This document shows, one piece after another, positions 32,091 to 44,816 of a stretch of DNA of 64,000 bases. Under the pieces are notes generated by a model. The model saw only the letters and a program-made list of their open reading frames with translations, was not told the origin of the DNA and did not search any database. Both the position numbers and the translations under genes were made by a program. The stretch's first letter is position 1. Each line of letters begins with the position of its first letter. Origin of the DNA: Streptomyces ortus (GTDB taxonomy: Bacteria > Actinomycetota > Actinomycetes > Streptomycetales > Streptomycetaceae); assembly GCF_026341275.1 (NCBI RefSeq), contig NZ_JAIFZO010000002.1:508361-572360 (forward strand), read 5' to 3'.

Positions 32091-32657
32091 TTAGCTGTTC
32101 ACCCGGCCGAGGTAGTCGCTCGTGCGGGTGTCGACCTTGATCTTCTCACCGGTGGTGATGAAGAGCGGGACGTTGATCTGGTGACCGGTCTCCAGGGTGG
32201 CGGGCTTGGTGCCACCCGTGGAACGGTCGCCCTGGACGCCCGGCTCGGTCTCCTGGACGACGAGCTCGACGGCGGCGGGCAGCTCGACGAAGAGCACCTC
32301 GCCCTCGTGCTGCGCCACGGTGGCGGTGAAGCCCTCGATCAGGAAGTTCGCGGCGTCGCCGACGGCCTTGCGGTCGACCATGAGCTGGTCGTAGGTCTGC
32401 ATGTCCATGAAGACGAAGTACTCGCCGTCCATGTACGAGAACTGCATGTCGCGCTTGTCGACAGTGGCCGTCTCGACCTTGACGCCGGCGTTGAACGTCT
32501 TGTCGACGACCTTGCCGGAAAGCACGTTCTTCAGCTTGGTGCGCACGAAGGCGGGGCCCTTGCCGGGCTTGACGTGCTGGAACTCGACGACGGACCAGAG
32601 CTGGCCCCCGTCGAGCTTGAGCACCAGGCCGTTCTTGAGGTCGTTCGTGGAAGCCAC
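32091..32657 (-). CDS. efp: Translation elongation factor P
   Basis: Relieves ribosome stalling at consecutive prolines. The 188-residue, three-barrel protein carries at the tip of domain I the loop KPGKGPAF with Lys33, the palindromic proline-containing variant typical of actinobacterial EF-P, in which the lysine is thought to work unmodified. No EpmA/EarP modification gene is near. The C-terminal [20 protein letters not shown] motif is intact. GTG at 32657 follows AGGAGA. It lies between the peptidase-like gene and nusB. Confidence 0.98.
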   Translation of the reverse strand: MASTNDLKNGLVLKLDGGQLWSVVEFQHVKPGKGPAFVRTKLKNVLSGKVVDKTFNAGVKVETATVDKRDMQFSYMDGEYFVFMDMQTYDQLMVDRKAVGDAANFLIEGFTATVAQHEGEVLFVELPAAVELVVQETEPGVQGDRSTGGTKPATLETGHQINVPLFITTGEKIKVDTRTSDYLGRVNS

Positions 32658-32761
32658 GGTTGCGGAATCTCCTGGACTGACGTGGACGACCCCGGTAACA
32701 CGCGCACTGCTCGAAGCTTTCGAAGCACTCGATACGGTCGAGGCTTGTGCGGCTTGCGAGA

Positions 32762-33886
32762 CTAGAGCGCGAGCAGTTCCTTGGTCGTGATGGTGAGTAG
32801 CTCGGGTCCGCCGTCCGCCTCAGGGCGCACGACGAGCGTGTCATCGATCCTGACACCGCCCCGGCCCGGGAGGTGGACCCCCGGTTCGACGGTGACCGGC
32901 ACGCAAGCGTCCAGTTTACCCATGGCCGCGGGGGCCAACTGCGGCTCCTCGTCGATTTCGAGCCCCACACCGTGTCCGGTCGACTCGGGAAGGCCCTCCG
33001 TGTACCCGGCGGAGTCCAGGACCTGACGGGCCGCGCGGTCCACGTCACGGTAGGCGGCGCCGGGCACGAGGGCCTGGCGGCCGGCCCGCTGGGATGCGAA
33101 GACGAGGTCGTAGAGCTCGATCTGCCAGTCCGCGGGAGAGGTGCCGATGACGAACGTGCGGCCGATCTCGCAGCGGTATCCGTGGTACGTCGCCCCGAGG
33201 CAGACGGAGAGGAAATCTCCCTCCTCGACCCGGCGGTCGGTCGGCCGGTGGTCCCGCCGGCCGGAGTGCGGGCCCGTGCCGACCGACGTCCTGAAGGCCG
33301 GTCCGTCGGCGCCGTGGTCGACGAGGCGGCGTTCCAGTTCCAGCGCGAGATGCCGTTCGGTGCGGCCGACCAGGATCGATTCCAGTAGTTCGCCCAGGGC
33401 CTGGTCGGCGATCTCCGCACCGATGCGCAGACAGGAGATCTCCTCCTCGTCCTTGATGACCCGCAGCTGTTCGACGGCTCCGCCGACGTCCGAGAGCCGC
33501 AGGGCGGGGGCCACGGAACCGATCGCCCGGTGGCGGGCCACGGTGAGGTGGTGCTCCTCCACGGCGAGGGAGTCGGCGCCCTGGGCCGCGGCGAGGTCCG
33601 CGGCGGCGACGGCGGGGTCGCCGCCGGGGGTCGGCAGCGGGTGGATCCGCAGGGCCTCGTCCGGGCGGCCGTCCGCGGCGGTGGTGGCGGTGGCCGGTGT
33701 CGTGCCGGGCACGGTGCCGTGTACGAGCAGGTCCTCGGTTCTGCCCAGGAGGAGGACCGCGCCGGGTGGGGCCACGCCTGTGAGGTAGCGGACGTTGGCC
33801 GGGCGGGTGACCAGCGCGGAGGCGCTGCCGCTGGCGTTGACGCGGTCTCTTAGCCGGGCTCGGCGGGTTTCGTGCACCTCTGGCAT
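32762..33886 (-). CDS. Xaa-Pro peptidase (M24) homologue with altered metal ligands
   Basis: Homologue of prolidase/aminopeptidase P, 374 residues, upstream of efp as in many bacteria. The N-terminal creatinase-like domain (about 1-140) is followed by the pita-bread domain. Of the usual five metal ligands Asp-Asp-His-Glu-Glu, the first is Cys ([12 protein letters not shown]), the second is Glu (YRCEIGRTF), the His is present ([11 protein letters not shown]), the first Glu is present (VEPGVHLPG) and the last is Asp ([11 protein letters not shown]). Activity is therefore doubtful or uses a different metal. The gene may be called pepQ or pepP by synteny; I leave the symbol open. Confidence 0.85.
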   Translation of the reverse strand: MPEVHETRRARLRDRVNASGSASALVTRPANVRYLTGVAPPGAVLLLGRTEDLLVHGTVPGTTPATATTAADGRPDEALRIHPLPTPGGDPAVAAADLAAAQGADSLAVEEHHLTVARHRAIGSVAPALRLSDVGGAVEQLRVIKDEEEISCLRIGAEIADQALGELLESILVGRTERHLALELERRLVDHGADGPAFRTSVGTGPHSGRRDHRPTDRRVEEGDFLSVCLGATYHGYRCEIGRTFVIGTSPADWQIELYDLVFASQRAGRQALVPGAAYRDVDRAARQVLDSAGYTEGLPESTGHGVGLEIDEEPQLAPAAMGKLDACVPVTVEPGVHLPGRGGVRIDDTLVVRPEADGGPELLTITTKELLAL

Positions 33887-33959
33887 GGTTCGAGCGTAGG
33901 AGCTTCGCTCGGATTGTGCCGGTTTGAGGGGGCCGAGTGGGCGCGGGCTGGGGGCTGGT

Positions 33960-34082
33960 TGCGCAGTTCCCCGCGCCCCTGAAGAGCAAAGATTGCGCCG
34001 TTCCCCGCGCCCCTAAAAGCGAAAGACTGCGCCGTTCCCCGCGCCCCCAAAGACCAAAGACTGCGCCGTTCCCCGCGCCCCT
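33960..34082. repeat. Tandem array of four 34-bp GC repeats
   Basis: Units start at 33960, 33994, 34028 and 34062, exactly 34 bp apart. The core TGCGCCGTTCCCCGCGCCCC is the reverse complement of the element at 2198-2436. The linkers are A-rich (AAAAGCGAAAGAC type). It lies between the kinase stop (34095) and the peptidase start (33886), in the inverse orientation relative to the preceding gene compared with the other copies. Confidence 0.88.
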
Positions 34083-34094
34083 AAAAGGGGTGGG

Positions 34095-35021
34095 CTACCA
34101 CTGGGGTGGGCTTGCGATGGAGCGGGACAGGACCTCGTCCAGGACCTGGGCCGTCTGGGGGACGTCCAGTTGGGAGTTGTCGATGATGGGGAGGCCCGAG
34201 CCGTACCAGCCGGCCATCCGGCCGTGGATGCGGGCCACTTCCTCGTCGGTGAGGCGGCGGTTTCCGGAGCGCTCCGCGTTGCGCTCCAGGACTATCTCCA
34301 GGCCCGGCAGCAGGACGACCGGGAGCAGCCCGGGCCCGACATGCCGCTTCCAGCCGCCGAGGCCCACCACGGGCCGGTCGGGGAAGACCGCGTCGTCGAG
34401 GATGCAGGAGATGTTGTTGGCCAGGAAGTTGCGGGCCGCGAAGCCGCACGTGCGGCGGGCGAGCCGGTACTGGGCCTCCGACATGTCGTTCCACCCCGAC
34501 TGCGGGTCGGCGAAGCCCGAGCGCACCCATTCGCGGACGTCGTCCAGGCTGATGTGCGCCGTGGGCACCCTGCGGTGGTCGGCCCAGTACTTGGCGACGC
34601 TGGTCTTGCCCGCGCCCGCGGGTCCGATGAGCAGCACCGCGAGCGTCGTGGACGTCGGATCGGGGACGCCGGTCGCGGGCGGCGCGCTCGGCATCGGGAC
34701 GGGGCCGCCCGGCGGCAGCTGGACGTGCCCCGTGGTGTCCGGCGTCGGCGGTACGGGAGCGTGGTGCGGGACGGCGTGGTGCGGCGCGGGCGGGTGCCCC
34801 GGCTGATGCGGCGGAGCCGGCGGATGCGCGGGTCCCGGCGGGTGCGGGGCCGCGGGTCCCGGCTGCGCTCCGGCGAAGCCCGGCGGCGGGCCCGCGGGGG
34901 CACCGGCTTGCGCACCGGGGTGGTGCTGTCCCGGGTGTGGTGCGGCCCCCGACCAGCCGGCGGCCGGTCCGTGCCCCGGCTGATGGGGCGGCGGCAGCGG
35001 AGACCCCACTGCGTGCTGCAT
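34095..35021 (-). CDS. P-loop kinase-like ATPase with Pro/His-rich N-terminal tail
   Basis: 308 residues. Residues 1 to about 125 are a disordered Pro/His/Gly/Ala-rich tail. A nucleotide-kinase-like domain follows: Walker A GPAGAGKTSVAKYWAD, then ISLDDVREWVRSGFADPQSGWN, CILDDAVFPDRPVVG and a lid-like ERNAERSGNRRLTDEE. The layout resembles small-molecule or zeta-toxin-type kinases, but no antitoxin gene adjoins it. Substrate unknown. ATG at 35021 gives MQHAVGSPLPPPHQPGHG. It is the last gene downstream of aroB, past a terminator. Confidence 0.82.
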   Translation of the reverse strand: MQHAVGSPLPPPHQPGHGPAAGWSGAAPHPGQHHPGAQAGAPAGPPPGFAGAQPGPAAPHPPGPAHPPAPPHQPGHPPAPHHAVPHHAPVPPTPDTTGHVQLPPGGPVPMPSAPPATGVPDPTSTTLAVLLIGPAGAGKTSVAKYWADHRRVPTAHISLDDVREWVRSGFADPQSGWNDMSEAQYRLARRTCGFAARNFLANNISCILDDAVFPDRPVVGLGGWKRHVGPGLLPVVLLPGLEIVLERNAERSGNRRLTDEEVARIHGRMAGWYGSGLPIIDNSQLDVPQTAQVLDEVLSRSIASPPQW

Positions 35022-35095
35022 CCGGTGCCACTCCGTCTCGTACAGGCAATGGGCGCTGGCAGCGGGGCATCTGCCCCGCTCGCCTACCGAACGGT

Positions 35096-35135
35096 ACCGT
35101 CCCCGGCCGCTGTTTGGTGAACGGCCGGGGACGGT
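35096..35135 (-). terminator. aroB terminator hairpin
   Basis: Perfect 14-base arms ACCGTCCCCGGCCG / CGGCCGGGGACGGT around a 12-base loop, 52 bases after the aroB stop. Confidence 0.8.
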
Positions 35136-35187
35136 CCGAAGTGCCCGTCCGCGCAGGCGGATCGGCGCAAGTGCCGCCCCGGGGGAG

Positions 35188-37972
<2,785 letters not shown>

Positions 37973-38178
37973 CGGTGCTCCTCATGCTCGCGCCCTGGTG
38001 CGGTGTCCTGTTCCTGCGAACACGCTGCTGCGTACGCGCGTCCTCGCGTACGGCGACGGCGCGACCGGGTGCGCGGCCCTGGCCCGCCGCCTCCGATCCT
38101 CCCACGTCCGCGCTCTGCGCCCGGCCCCAGGTCCATCTGGCGGACGCGCCCCGCCCACGCCGTGGTACCCGGTCCGCG

Positions 38179-38448
38179 TCAGGCCGTGGTGTCGTCCCGC
38201 CGGGGCGGTGGGGCGTACGAGCCCAGGTGGTCGGCGCCGCGGCCCTGCGCGTACCGCGCCGACTCGGGGATGGGCCGCCCGGTGCGCACCGCCCGGTGGT
38301 AGGCGAGCCTGCGCTTCATCTTGAGGGCCCAGAGCGTCACGACGGCGAACACGAAGGCCCCCAGCGCGGTGCCCTGCGCCCAGTCCGGCAGGAAGCCCAC
38401 CACCGACTGGAATATCTCCGACTTCCAGGATGCCTGTGTGACGTACAT
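38179..38448 (-). CDS. Small membrane protein between aroE and aroC
   Basis: 89 residues with one hydrophobic helix at about 25-42 (WAQGTALGAFVFAVVTLWAL) and a basic, Pro/Arg-rich cytosolic tail (KMKRRLAYHRAVRTGRPIPES). ATG at 38448 gives MYVTQASWKSEIFQSVVGFL. It lies 63 bases after the aroE stop. A similar short gene is kept at this place in Streptomyces synteny; no function is evident. Confidence 0.7.
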   Translation of the reverse strand: MYVTQASWKSEIFQSVVGFLPDWAQGTALGAFVFAVVTLWALKMKRRLAYHRAVRTGRPIPESARYAQGRGADHLGSYAPPPRRDDTTA

Positions 38449-38511
38449 GGATGTGTCCCCCGATTTTTCCGGTACCCCCGACTCCGCCCCCGCGGAATCG
38501 AAAGCCGGATC

Positions 38512-39375
38512 CTAGCGGCCGTCCTGGCGGGCCGCGAGGGACTTCTCCCCGGCCGTCCGCATGGCGTCGACCGGCCCCGGAGCGAGGCCCGTCATCTGCT
38601 CGACCTGGAGGACCGCCTGGTGTACAAGCAGGTCGAGCCCGCTGACCACGGCGCCTCCGTAGGCGGACCAGCGGGCCGCAAGTTCGGTCGGCCAGGGGTC
38701 GTACAGGACGTCGAAGAGGGTGGCGGGCCGCTCGGGGACGGACGGGGCGAGGGCGTCGGTGGCGCCCGCCGGGGTGGTCGCGATCACCAGGGGCGCGCGC
38801 AGCGCCTGTCCGGCGTCCGCCCAGTCGGCCGTACGCACCTCGATGCCGAGCCGCTCGCCCCACTGCCGCATCTCGGCGGCGCGCGCCTCGCTGCGGACGT
38901 ACGCGACGACCTCGCCCGTGCAGACGCGGGCGAGAGCGGCCAGCGCGGAGGAGGCGGTGGCGCCCGCGCCGAGGATCGCCGCGGATTCCACTTGTTCGAT
39001 GCCGCGCTCGCGCAGTGCGGCGACGATGCCGGGGATGTCGGTGTTGTCGCCGACGCGGCGGCCGTCCTCGGCGCACACCACCGTGTTCACGGCCTCGACG
39101 GCGGCGGCCGTCTCACTGATGTCGTCGAGCAGCGGAATGACCGCCCGTTTGAGCGGCATCGTCAGCGAGAGGCCGGCCCAGTCGGGGCCGAGTTTCCCGA
39201 TGAATTCGGGCAGTCCCGCTTCGTCGATCTCGAAACGGTCGTACGACCAGTCGTGCAGACCCAGTTCCTCGTAAGCGGCGCGGTGCAGCACCGGGGAGAG
39301 GGAATGGCCGATCGGGGAACCGAGAACGGCGGCCCGGCGCCGCCGGCCTCCGTCAGTCCTTGTTGCGCCGCTCAT
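38512..39375 (-). CDS. aroE: Shikimate 5-dehydrogenase
   Basis: NADPH-dependent reduction of 3-dehydroshikimate. The 287-residue protein has the substrate site LGSPIGHSLSPVLHRAAY, the catalytic Lys in LSLTMPLKRAVIP, the Asp in VGDNTDIPGI, the dinucleotide-binding AILGAGATASSALAAL and the C-terminal SGLDLLVHQAVLQVEQMTG. ATG at 39375 lies 23 bases inside the end of mltG, in another frame; the ribosome binding site is weak, so coupling to mltG translation is likely. Confidence 0.96.
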   Translation of the reverse strand: MSGATRTDGGRRRRAAVLGSPIGHSLSPVLHRAAYEELGLHDWSYDRFEIDEAGLPEFIGKLGPDWAGLSLTMPLKRAVIPLLDDISETAAAVEAVNTVVCAEDGRRVGDNTDIPGIVAALRERGIEQVESAAILGAGATASSALAALARVCTGEVVAYVRSEARAAEMRQWGERLGIEVRTADWADAGQALRAPLVIATTPAGATDALAPSVPERPATLFDVLYDPWPTELAARWSAYGGAVVSGLDLLVHQAVLQVEQMTGLAPGPVDAMRTAGEKSLAARQDGR

Positions 39376-41170
39376 TGAATTTCTGAACCAACTTCTCGTG
39401 CTCGGCCAGGGTCTTGGTGAAGTCCGTCTTCTTGCCGTCGATGGAGATGAAGAACATCCACGCGCCGCCGTCGGGCTTCAGCGCCGCCCGCAGCGCCTCG
39501 TCACCGGGATTCCCGATCGGCCCGGGCGGAAGACCCTTGTAGAAGTACGTGTTGTACGGGTCGTCGTAGTTGCGGATCTCGGCGACCGAGATATCGATCT
39601 TGCTCTGACCCTTGAGGTAGTTGTACGTCGAGTCGAATTCGAGCTTCTGGTTGGTGACGTCGTTCGACGGCTTCAGCCGGTTGTAGACGACGGACGCCAT
39701 CTTCTTGAAGTCGTCGTGCGTGATGCCCTCGGCCTGGACGAGGCTCGCGACCGTGACGACCTGCAGCGGGTTCTCCAGACCGAGGTCCTTGGCCTTCGCC
39801 TCCAGGTCGTACTTCGCGTACTCCTTGTTGGCCTGCGAGACCATGTCCTTCAGGACGGTCTCGGGCTTCATGTTCTTGTCTGCGGGATAGGTCGCCGGAT
39901 AGAGGAATCCTTCCAGCGGGTCCTTGATGTCGCTGTCGTCGTTCGCCCAGTCCGGGAGCCCGAGGCTCCTGTACTTCTCCTTGGCGATCTTCGCGGTGGT
40001 TCCCTTGGAGAGATCGAGCTGCTTGTCGATCGCCTCGTACACCGTGACATTGCGCTGCCCCTCCCTGACGACCAGATTGTTCTGGCTCTTGGGATCGAGC
40101 ATCAGCGCGACAGCGCTTTCCGCGGACATCTGCTTCTTCAGCAGATAGGAACCCGCCTGGATCTTGTCGCCGTTCTCGTTCTGCGCCTGGGCCGCGACGA
40201 AGGCGTCCACGCTCTTGACGACGCCGGCCGCCTTCAGTTTCTGGCCGATCACCGATCCGAAGGCGCCCTTGGGAATCACGACGGTCACCTGACCGCCGGT
40301 TCCTTCGCCCGCGTAGTCGGGGGCCGAGCCGAAACGGCTTTGATAGAACTGATAGCCGAAATAGGTGACGCCCCCGCCCACCGAGAGGAGGACGAGGGAG
40401 ACCACGAGGCAGGCGCAGCCGTTCTTGCTCTTCTTCTCGCCTTTGCCCTTGCTTCCCTTACCGCCTTTGCCGCTCTTTCCACGCCGGCGGCTCTGCGGGT
40501 CGTCGTCGGTGTCGTCCTCGTCGTCGTCATCGCCCGCGAAGAACGCGTGCTCGCCCTGGTCGGGGCCCGGGTCCCAGTCGGTGCGCTGCGATTCCGGTTC
40601 CGCTTCGGGTTCCGGTTCGGCGCGTCGGCGGCTGGGCGGCTCCGGCGGCGGATAGGCGTCGGGCGTCCCGTAGTAGTCGGGCTGCTGTCCGTTGTACGCC
40701 ACGGCCTGGTTGCCGTAGGGATCGTTCGGGTCACCGCCGTACGGGACCTGCTGCTGCGGCTGCTGGTACTGCTGGCCCGTGTTGTCCCAGCCGCCGTTGT
40801 ACGGCCGGCCGTTCTGGTCGTACTGCTGCGCGTTCTGGTCGTACTGCTGACCGCCCTGGTCGGGGTAGCCCTGCCCACCCTGTCCGCTGTACTGCTGCGG
40901 AGCATGACCGCCGTACTGCTGCTGCCCCTGGACGTAGTGCTGCTGCTGTCCCTGGGCGTACGGCTGCTGCCCCTGGTCGTAGTCGGCCTGCTGGCCCGTG
41001 CCCCAGTCGCCGTACTGCGGCTGCTGCGGCTGCTCCGGATAGTGCTGCGGCTGGCCGCCGTAGGGGGACTGGGCCGCCTGGGCCTCCTGTCCTCCCCATC
41101 CGCCGTCCCCGTACAACGGGTCCTCGGGATGCCACGGTTCGGAGCCTGGGCCCCGGCCATACTCGGTCAT
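39353..41170 (-). CDS. mltG: Endolytic transglycosylase MltG with long Gln/Tyr/Gly-rich cytosolic tail
   Basis: Membrane-bound glycan-cleaving enzyme that ends nascent peptidoglycan strands. At 605 residues it is much longer than the ~340-residue enterobacterial form. Residues 1 to about 160 are a Gln/Tyr/Gly-rich tail (repeats of QQYDQN, GQQQYGG), followed by an acidic and then Lys/Gly-rich linker. A single helix (CACLVVSLVLLSVGGGVTYF, about 250-270) precedes the YceG/MltG domain, with LysM-like part, catalytic Glu in VTVASLVQAEGITHDD, VVYNRLKPSNDV, LEFDSTYNYL and LPPGPIGNPGDEAL. ATG at 41170. It lies between ruvX and aroE. Confidence 0.93.
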   Translation of the reverse strand: MTEYGRGPGSEPWHPEDPLYGDGGWGGQEAQAAQSPYGGQPQHYPEQPQQPQYGDWGTGQQADYDQGQQPYAQGQQQHYVQGQQQYGGHAPQQYSGQGGQGYPDQGGQQYDQNAQQYDQNGRPYNGGWDNTGQQYQQPQQQVPYGGDPNDPYGNQAVAYNGQQPDYYGTPDAYPPPEPPSRRRAEPEPEAEPESQRTDWDPGPDQGEHAFFAGDDDDEDDTDDDPQSRRRGKSGKGGKGSKGKGEKKSKNGCACLVVSLVLLSVGGGVTYFGYQFYQSRFGSAPDYAGEGTGGQVTVVIPKGAFGSVIGQKLKAAGVVKSVDAFVAAQAQNENGDKIQAGSYLLKKQMSAESAVALMLDPKSQNNLVVREGQRNVTVYEAIDKQLDLSKGTTAKIAKEKYRSLGLPDWANDDSDIKDPLEGFLYPATYPADKNMKPETVLKDMVSQANKEYAKYDLEAKAKDLGLENPLQVVTVASLVQAEGITHDDFKKMASVVYNRLKPSNDVTNQKLEFDSTYNYLKGQSKIDISVAEIRNYDDPYNTYFYKGLPPGPIGNPGDEALRAALKPDGGAWMFFISIDGKKTDFTKTLAEHEKLVQKFNERRNKD

Positions 41171-41286
41171 CGATCCCCTAGAGCCGCGAGGCGGTGGTCG
41201 CGCGGTGGCTGGGCTCCCGTCCGCCTCTCTCTGTGCGGTGGCTATTCGAACACCACCGCATCGCGCGGAACGTTACCGTACCGCGA

Positions 41287-41772
41287 TCAGATGACCACTT
41301 CGACGCCCTCGCCGGGGGATGTACCTGACGCCCGTTCGGACTCCAGTGCCTGCTGGAGGATGATCACGGCTGCCACCTGGTCGATGACCGATCTGCCCTT
41401 CTTGGACTTCACGCCCGAGGCGCGCAGTCCCTGACTGGCCGTCACTGTGGTCATCCTCTCGTCCACAAGACGTACCGGCACGGGTGCGATCCCCTGGGCG
41501 AGCGCTTGTGCGAACGCGCGGACCTTGACGGCGGCCGGGCCCTCGCCCCCCTTGAGGGAGCGGGGCAGACCGACGACGACCTCGATGGGCTCGTACTCCT
41601 CGACGAGTTGCCGCAGCCGCCGGTGGGCGGCCGGGACGTCACGTCCCGGCACGGTCTCCACCGGCGTGGCGAGGATCCCGTCGGGGTCGCAGGAGGCGAC
41701 CCCGATCCGGGCGTCCCCGACATCGATGGCGAGCCGCCGGCCGCGGCGCATGACCCGCTCGCCGTCGCTCAC
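41287..41772 (-). CDS. ruvX: RuvX/YqgF family RNase H-fold nuclease
   Basis: Putative Holliday-junction resolvase or pre-16S rRNA nuclease; both roles have been reported for the family. The 161-residue RNase H fold shows [16 protein letters not shown] with the catalytic Asp, [17 protein letters not shown], and the C-terminal [13 protein letters not shown] and [16 protein letters not shown] with the third acidic residue. GTG at 41772 overlaps the alaS stop (GTGA); ATG at 41751 would give a shorter protein. Confidence 0.95.
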   Translation of the reverse strand: MSDGERVMRRGRRLAIDVGDARIGVASCDPDGILATPVETVPGRDVPAAHRRLRQLVEEYEPIEVVVGLPRSLKGGEGPAAVKVRAFAQALAQGIAPVPVRLVDERMTTVTASQGLRASGVKSKKGRSVIDQVAAVIILQQALESERASGTSPGEGVEVVI

Positions 41773-44441
41773 TTGGCGGTCTCGGCCACGAGCCGCTCGA
41801 CGGCGTCGACGGCCTCGCCGATGGCGGCCGGGTGCTGGCCGCCGCCCTGGGCCACGTCGGGCTTGCCGCCACCGCCGCCACCGAGGGTCTTGGCGGCCGT
41901 GCGCACCAGGTCACCGGCCTTGAGACCGCGCTCGCGGGCGGCCTCGTTGGTGGCGATGACCGTCAGCGGTTTGCCGTTGACGGTGGTGAACAGGGCGACC
42001 ACGACGGGGCGTCCGCCCTGGATACGGCCGCGCACGTCGAGGACCAGCTTGCGCAGGTCGTCGGCGCCCGTACCGTCCGGGACCTGACCGGTGACAAGTG
42101 CGACGCCCTGAACGTCCTTGGCCGACCCGGCGAGACCGGCGGCGGCCTGGAGGACCTTCTCCGCGCGGAACTTCTCGATCTCCTTCTCGGCGTCCTTCAG
42201 CTTGCCGAGCATGGCCGAGACCTTCTCCGGCAGCTCCTCCGGACGGCCCTTGATCAGCTCCTGGAGCTGGGCGACCACCGTGTGCTCGCGGGCCAGGAAG
42301 TTGTAGGCGTCGACGCCCACCAGGGCCTCGATCCGGCGTACGCCCGAGCCGATCGACGACTCGCCGAGCAGCTTGACCAGGCCGAGCTGTGAGGTGTTGT
42401 GCACGTGGGTGCCGCCGCACAGCTCCTTGGAGAAGTCGCCGATGGTCACGACGCGCACGCGCTCGCCGTACTTCTCGCCGAACTCGGCGATGGCGCCCTG
42501 CTTCTTGGCCTCGTCGATGCTGAGGATCTCGGCGTGCACGTCGAGGTCGCGGGTGAGCACCTCGTTGATCTTCTGCTCGACGTCCGTCATCACGGCCGTG
42601 GGCACGGCGGACGGGGAGCCGAAGTCGAAGCGGAAGCGGCCGGGCTGGTTCTCGGAACCGGCCTGGGCGGCCGTCGGGCCGAGGGCGTCGCGCAGGGCCT
42701 GATGGGTGAGGTGGGTGGCCGAGTGGGCACGGGCGATGGCCGTGCGGCGGCGCACGTCGATGACGGCCTGGGCCTTGGCGCCGACGGTCACCTCGCCCAC
42801 CTGGACGACGCCCTTGTGGACGTACACCCCGGGGACGGGCTTCTGGCAGTCGCGGACCTCGATCACGGCGCCGGTGTCGATCCGGATGCGGCCGGTGTCG
42901 CCGATCTGGCCGCCGCCCTCGGCGTAGAACGGGGTGCGGTCGAGGACGATCTCGACCTCGTCGCCCTCGGTGGCGGCAGGCGAGGAGACGCCGTCGACGA
43001 GGATGCCGACGACCGTGGACTCGCCCTCGGTGCTGGTGTAGCCGATGAAGTCGGTCTCGCCGGCGGCGTCGGCGATCTCGCGGTAGGCGCCCATGTCGGC
43101 GTGCCCGGTCTTCTTGGCCTTGGCGTCGGCCTTGGCGCGCTCCCGCTGCTCCTTCATCAGGCGCCGGAAGCCGTCCTCGTCCACGGACAGGCCCTGTTCG
43201 GAGGCCATCTCCAGGGTGAGGTCGATCGGGAAGCCCCAGGTGTCGTGGAGCAGGAAGGCCTTGTCGCCGGAGAGAACCGTGCCGCCGGAGGCCTTGGTCT
43301 CCGTGACGGCCGTGTCGAGGATGTTGGTGCCGCCCTTCAGCGCCTTGAGGAAGGCGGCCTCCTCGGCGAGGGCGACGGTCTCGATGCGCTTGCGGTCGGA
43401 GACCAGCTCCGGGTACTGCCGGCCCATCATCTCGATGACGACGTCGACGAGGTCCTGGACGACCGGGCCGGTGGCGCCGAGCAGCCGCATGTTGCGGATC
43501 GCGCGGCGCATGATGCGGCGCAGCACATAGCCGCGGCCCTCGTTGCCCGGGGAGACGCCGTCGCCGATGAGCATCACGGACGTCCGCATGTGGTCGGTGA
43601 CGACGCGCAGCGAGACGTCGGAGTGCTGGGCGGCGCCGTACTCGACGCCGGTCAGCTCGGTGGCCTTCCTGATGACGGCCATCGAGGTGTCGATCTCGTA
43701 CAGGTTCTGCACGCCCTGCAGGATCATGGCGAGGCGTTCGAGGCCGAGGCCGGTGTCGATGTTCTTGCTCGGCAGCTCGCCGAGGATCTCGAAGTCCTCC
43801 TTCGAGGTGCCCTCGCCGCGCTCGTACTGCATGAAGACGAGGTTCCAGATCTCCACGTACCGCTCGTCGTTGACGGCGGGGCCGCCTTCGACGCCGAACT
43901 CGGGGCCGCGGTCGTAGTTGATCTCGGAACACGGGCCGCAGGGGCCCGGGACGCCCATGGACCAGTAGTTGTCCTTCTTGCCGAGGCGCTGGATGCGCTC
44001 CTTGGGGACGCCGACGACCTCGTGCCAGATGCGCTCGGCCTCGTCGTCCTCCAGGTACACGGTGATCCAGAGCTTCTCCGGCTCCAGGCCGTAACCACCC
44101 TTGTCCTGAGGGCTGGTCAGCAGCTCCCAGGCGTACTTGATGGCGCCTTCCTTGAAGTAGTCGCCGAAGGAGAAGTTGCCGCACATCTGGAAGAACGTGC
44201 CGTGCCTGGTGGTCTTGCCGACCTCTTCGATGTCCGGCGTACGGACGCACTTCTGGACGCTGGTGGCGCGGGAGAAGGGCGGCTTGACCTCACCGAGGAA
44301 GTACGGCTTGAAGGGGACCATGCCGGCCGGGACCAGGAGGAGAGTCGGGTCGTCCGCGATGAGCGACGCCGAAGGCACGACGGTGTGCCCGCGCTCCTCG
44401 AAGAAGCTCAACCAGCGGCGACGAATCTCGGCCGACTCCAT
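41769..44441 (-). CDS. alaS: Alanyl-tRNA synthetase
   Basis: Charges tRNA-Ala and edits mischarged Ser/Gly. The 890-residue class II synthetase has the aminoacylation domain ([57 protein letters not shown]-type), the editing domain with [16 protein letters not shown] and [13 protein letters not shown] metal-binding motifs, and the C-terminal Gly-rich C-Ala domain ending [21 protein letters not shown] at 44441 overlaps the upstream stop by one base (TGATG). Confidence 0.98.
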   Translation of the reverse strand: MESAEIRRRWLSFFEERGHTVVPSASLIADDPTLLLVPAGMVPFKPYFLGEVKPPFSRATSVQKCVRTPDIEEVGKTTRHGTFFQMCGNFSFGDYFKEGAIKYAWELLTSPQDKGGYGLEPEKLWITVYLEDDEAERIWHEVVGVPKERIQRLGKKDNYWSMGVPGPCGPCSEINYDRGPEFGVEGGPAVNDERYVEIWNLVFMQYERGEGTSKEDFEILGELPSKNIDTGLGLERLAMILQGVQNLYEIDTSMAVIRKATELTGVEYGAAQHSDVSLRVVTDHMRTSVMLIGDGVSPGNEGRGYVLRRIMRRAIRNMRLLGATGPVVQDLVDVVIEMMGRQYPELVSDRKRIETVALAEEAAFLKALKGGTNILDTAVTETKASGGTVLSGDKAFLLHDTWGFPIDLTLEMASEQGLSVDEDGFRRLMKEQRERAKADAKAKKTGHADMGAYREIADAAGETDFIGYTSTEGESTVVGILVDGVSSPAATEGDEVEIVLDRTPFYAEGGGQIGDTGRIRIDTGAVIEVRDCQKPVPGVYVHKGVVQVGEVTVGAKAQAVIDVRRRTAIARAHSATHLTHQALRDALGPTAAQAGSENQPGRFRFDFGSPSAVPTAVMTDVEQKINEVLTRDLDVHAEILSIDEAKKQGAIAEFGEKYGERVRVVTIGDFSKELCGGTHVHNTSQLGLVKLLGESSIGSGVRRIEALVGVDAYNFLAREHTVVAQLQELIKGRPEELPEKVSAMLGKLKDAEKEIEKFRAEKVLQAAAGLAGSAKDVQGVALVTGQVPDGTGADDLRKLVLDVRGRIQGGRPVVVALFTTVNGKPLTVIATNEAARERGLKAGDLVRTAAKTLGGGGGGKPDVAQGGGQHPAAIGEAVDAVERLVAETAK

Positions 44442-44809
44442 CAGTGGTCCTCATTCCGGTTGTACGAGTACGTCGGCCTCTCGACGTACGTCGGGTTCTT
44501 GCTGTCCTTCGGGTTCTTGCCGTACCGCGGGCCGTCGCCGCTCTCCAGGGCGGTGAGGCGGCGCGAGGAGGCCGGGTCGGGGTCGGCGTTCAGGCCGAGC
44601 GCCTCGCCGAGTTCCGCCTCGCGCTGGACCATTCCGTCCCGGACGTCGAGTGCGAAGTCCTTCATACGGTGGCCCGCCTCGATCGCCTTGTTCGCGGCCT
44701 GCGCCGCGAGGCTCTCGGGCGTCAGCTGCTTGATCTTGCGGTTGACCTTGGTGGTGGCCCACACACCGGCGGCTGCGCCCGCGGTGAACCAGAACGTACG
44801 GCGGAACAT
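44441..44809 (-). CDS. Small DUF6167-like membrane-associated protein
   Basis: 122 residues. An N-terminal hydrophobic stretch ([19 protein letters not shown]) could anchor it, followed by a charged helix ([26 protein letters not shown]) and a disordered Tyr/Asn-rich tail. The family is known in actinomycetes next to alaS; function unknown. It ends one base into the alaS start and begins seven bases after the DUF948 stop, so all three are one transcript. Confidence 0.8.
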   Translation of the reverse strand: MFRRTFWFTAGAAAGVWATTKVNRKIKQLTPESLAAQAANKAIEAGHRMKDFALDVRDGMVQREAELGEALGLNADPDPASSRRLTALESGDGPRYGKNPKDSKNPTYVERPTYSYNRNEDH

Positions 44810-44816
44810 CGCTGCG

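Noticed and set aside
34095-35021. Zeta-toxin/antitoxin module
   Set aside because: The kinase domain resembles such P-loop proteins, but there is no adjacent antitoxin gene and the sequence lacks a convincing UDP-GlcNAc site.
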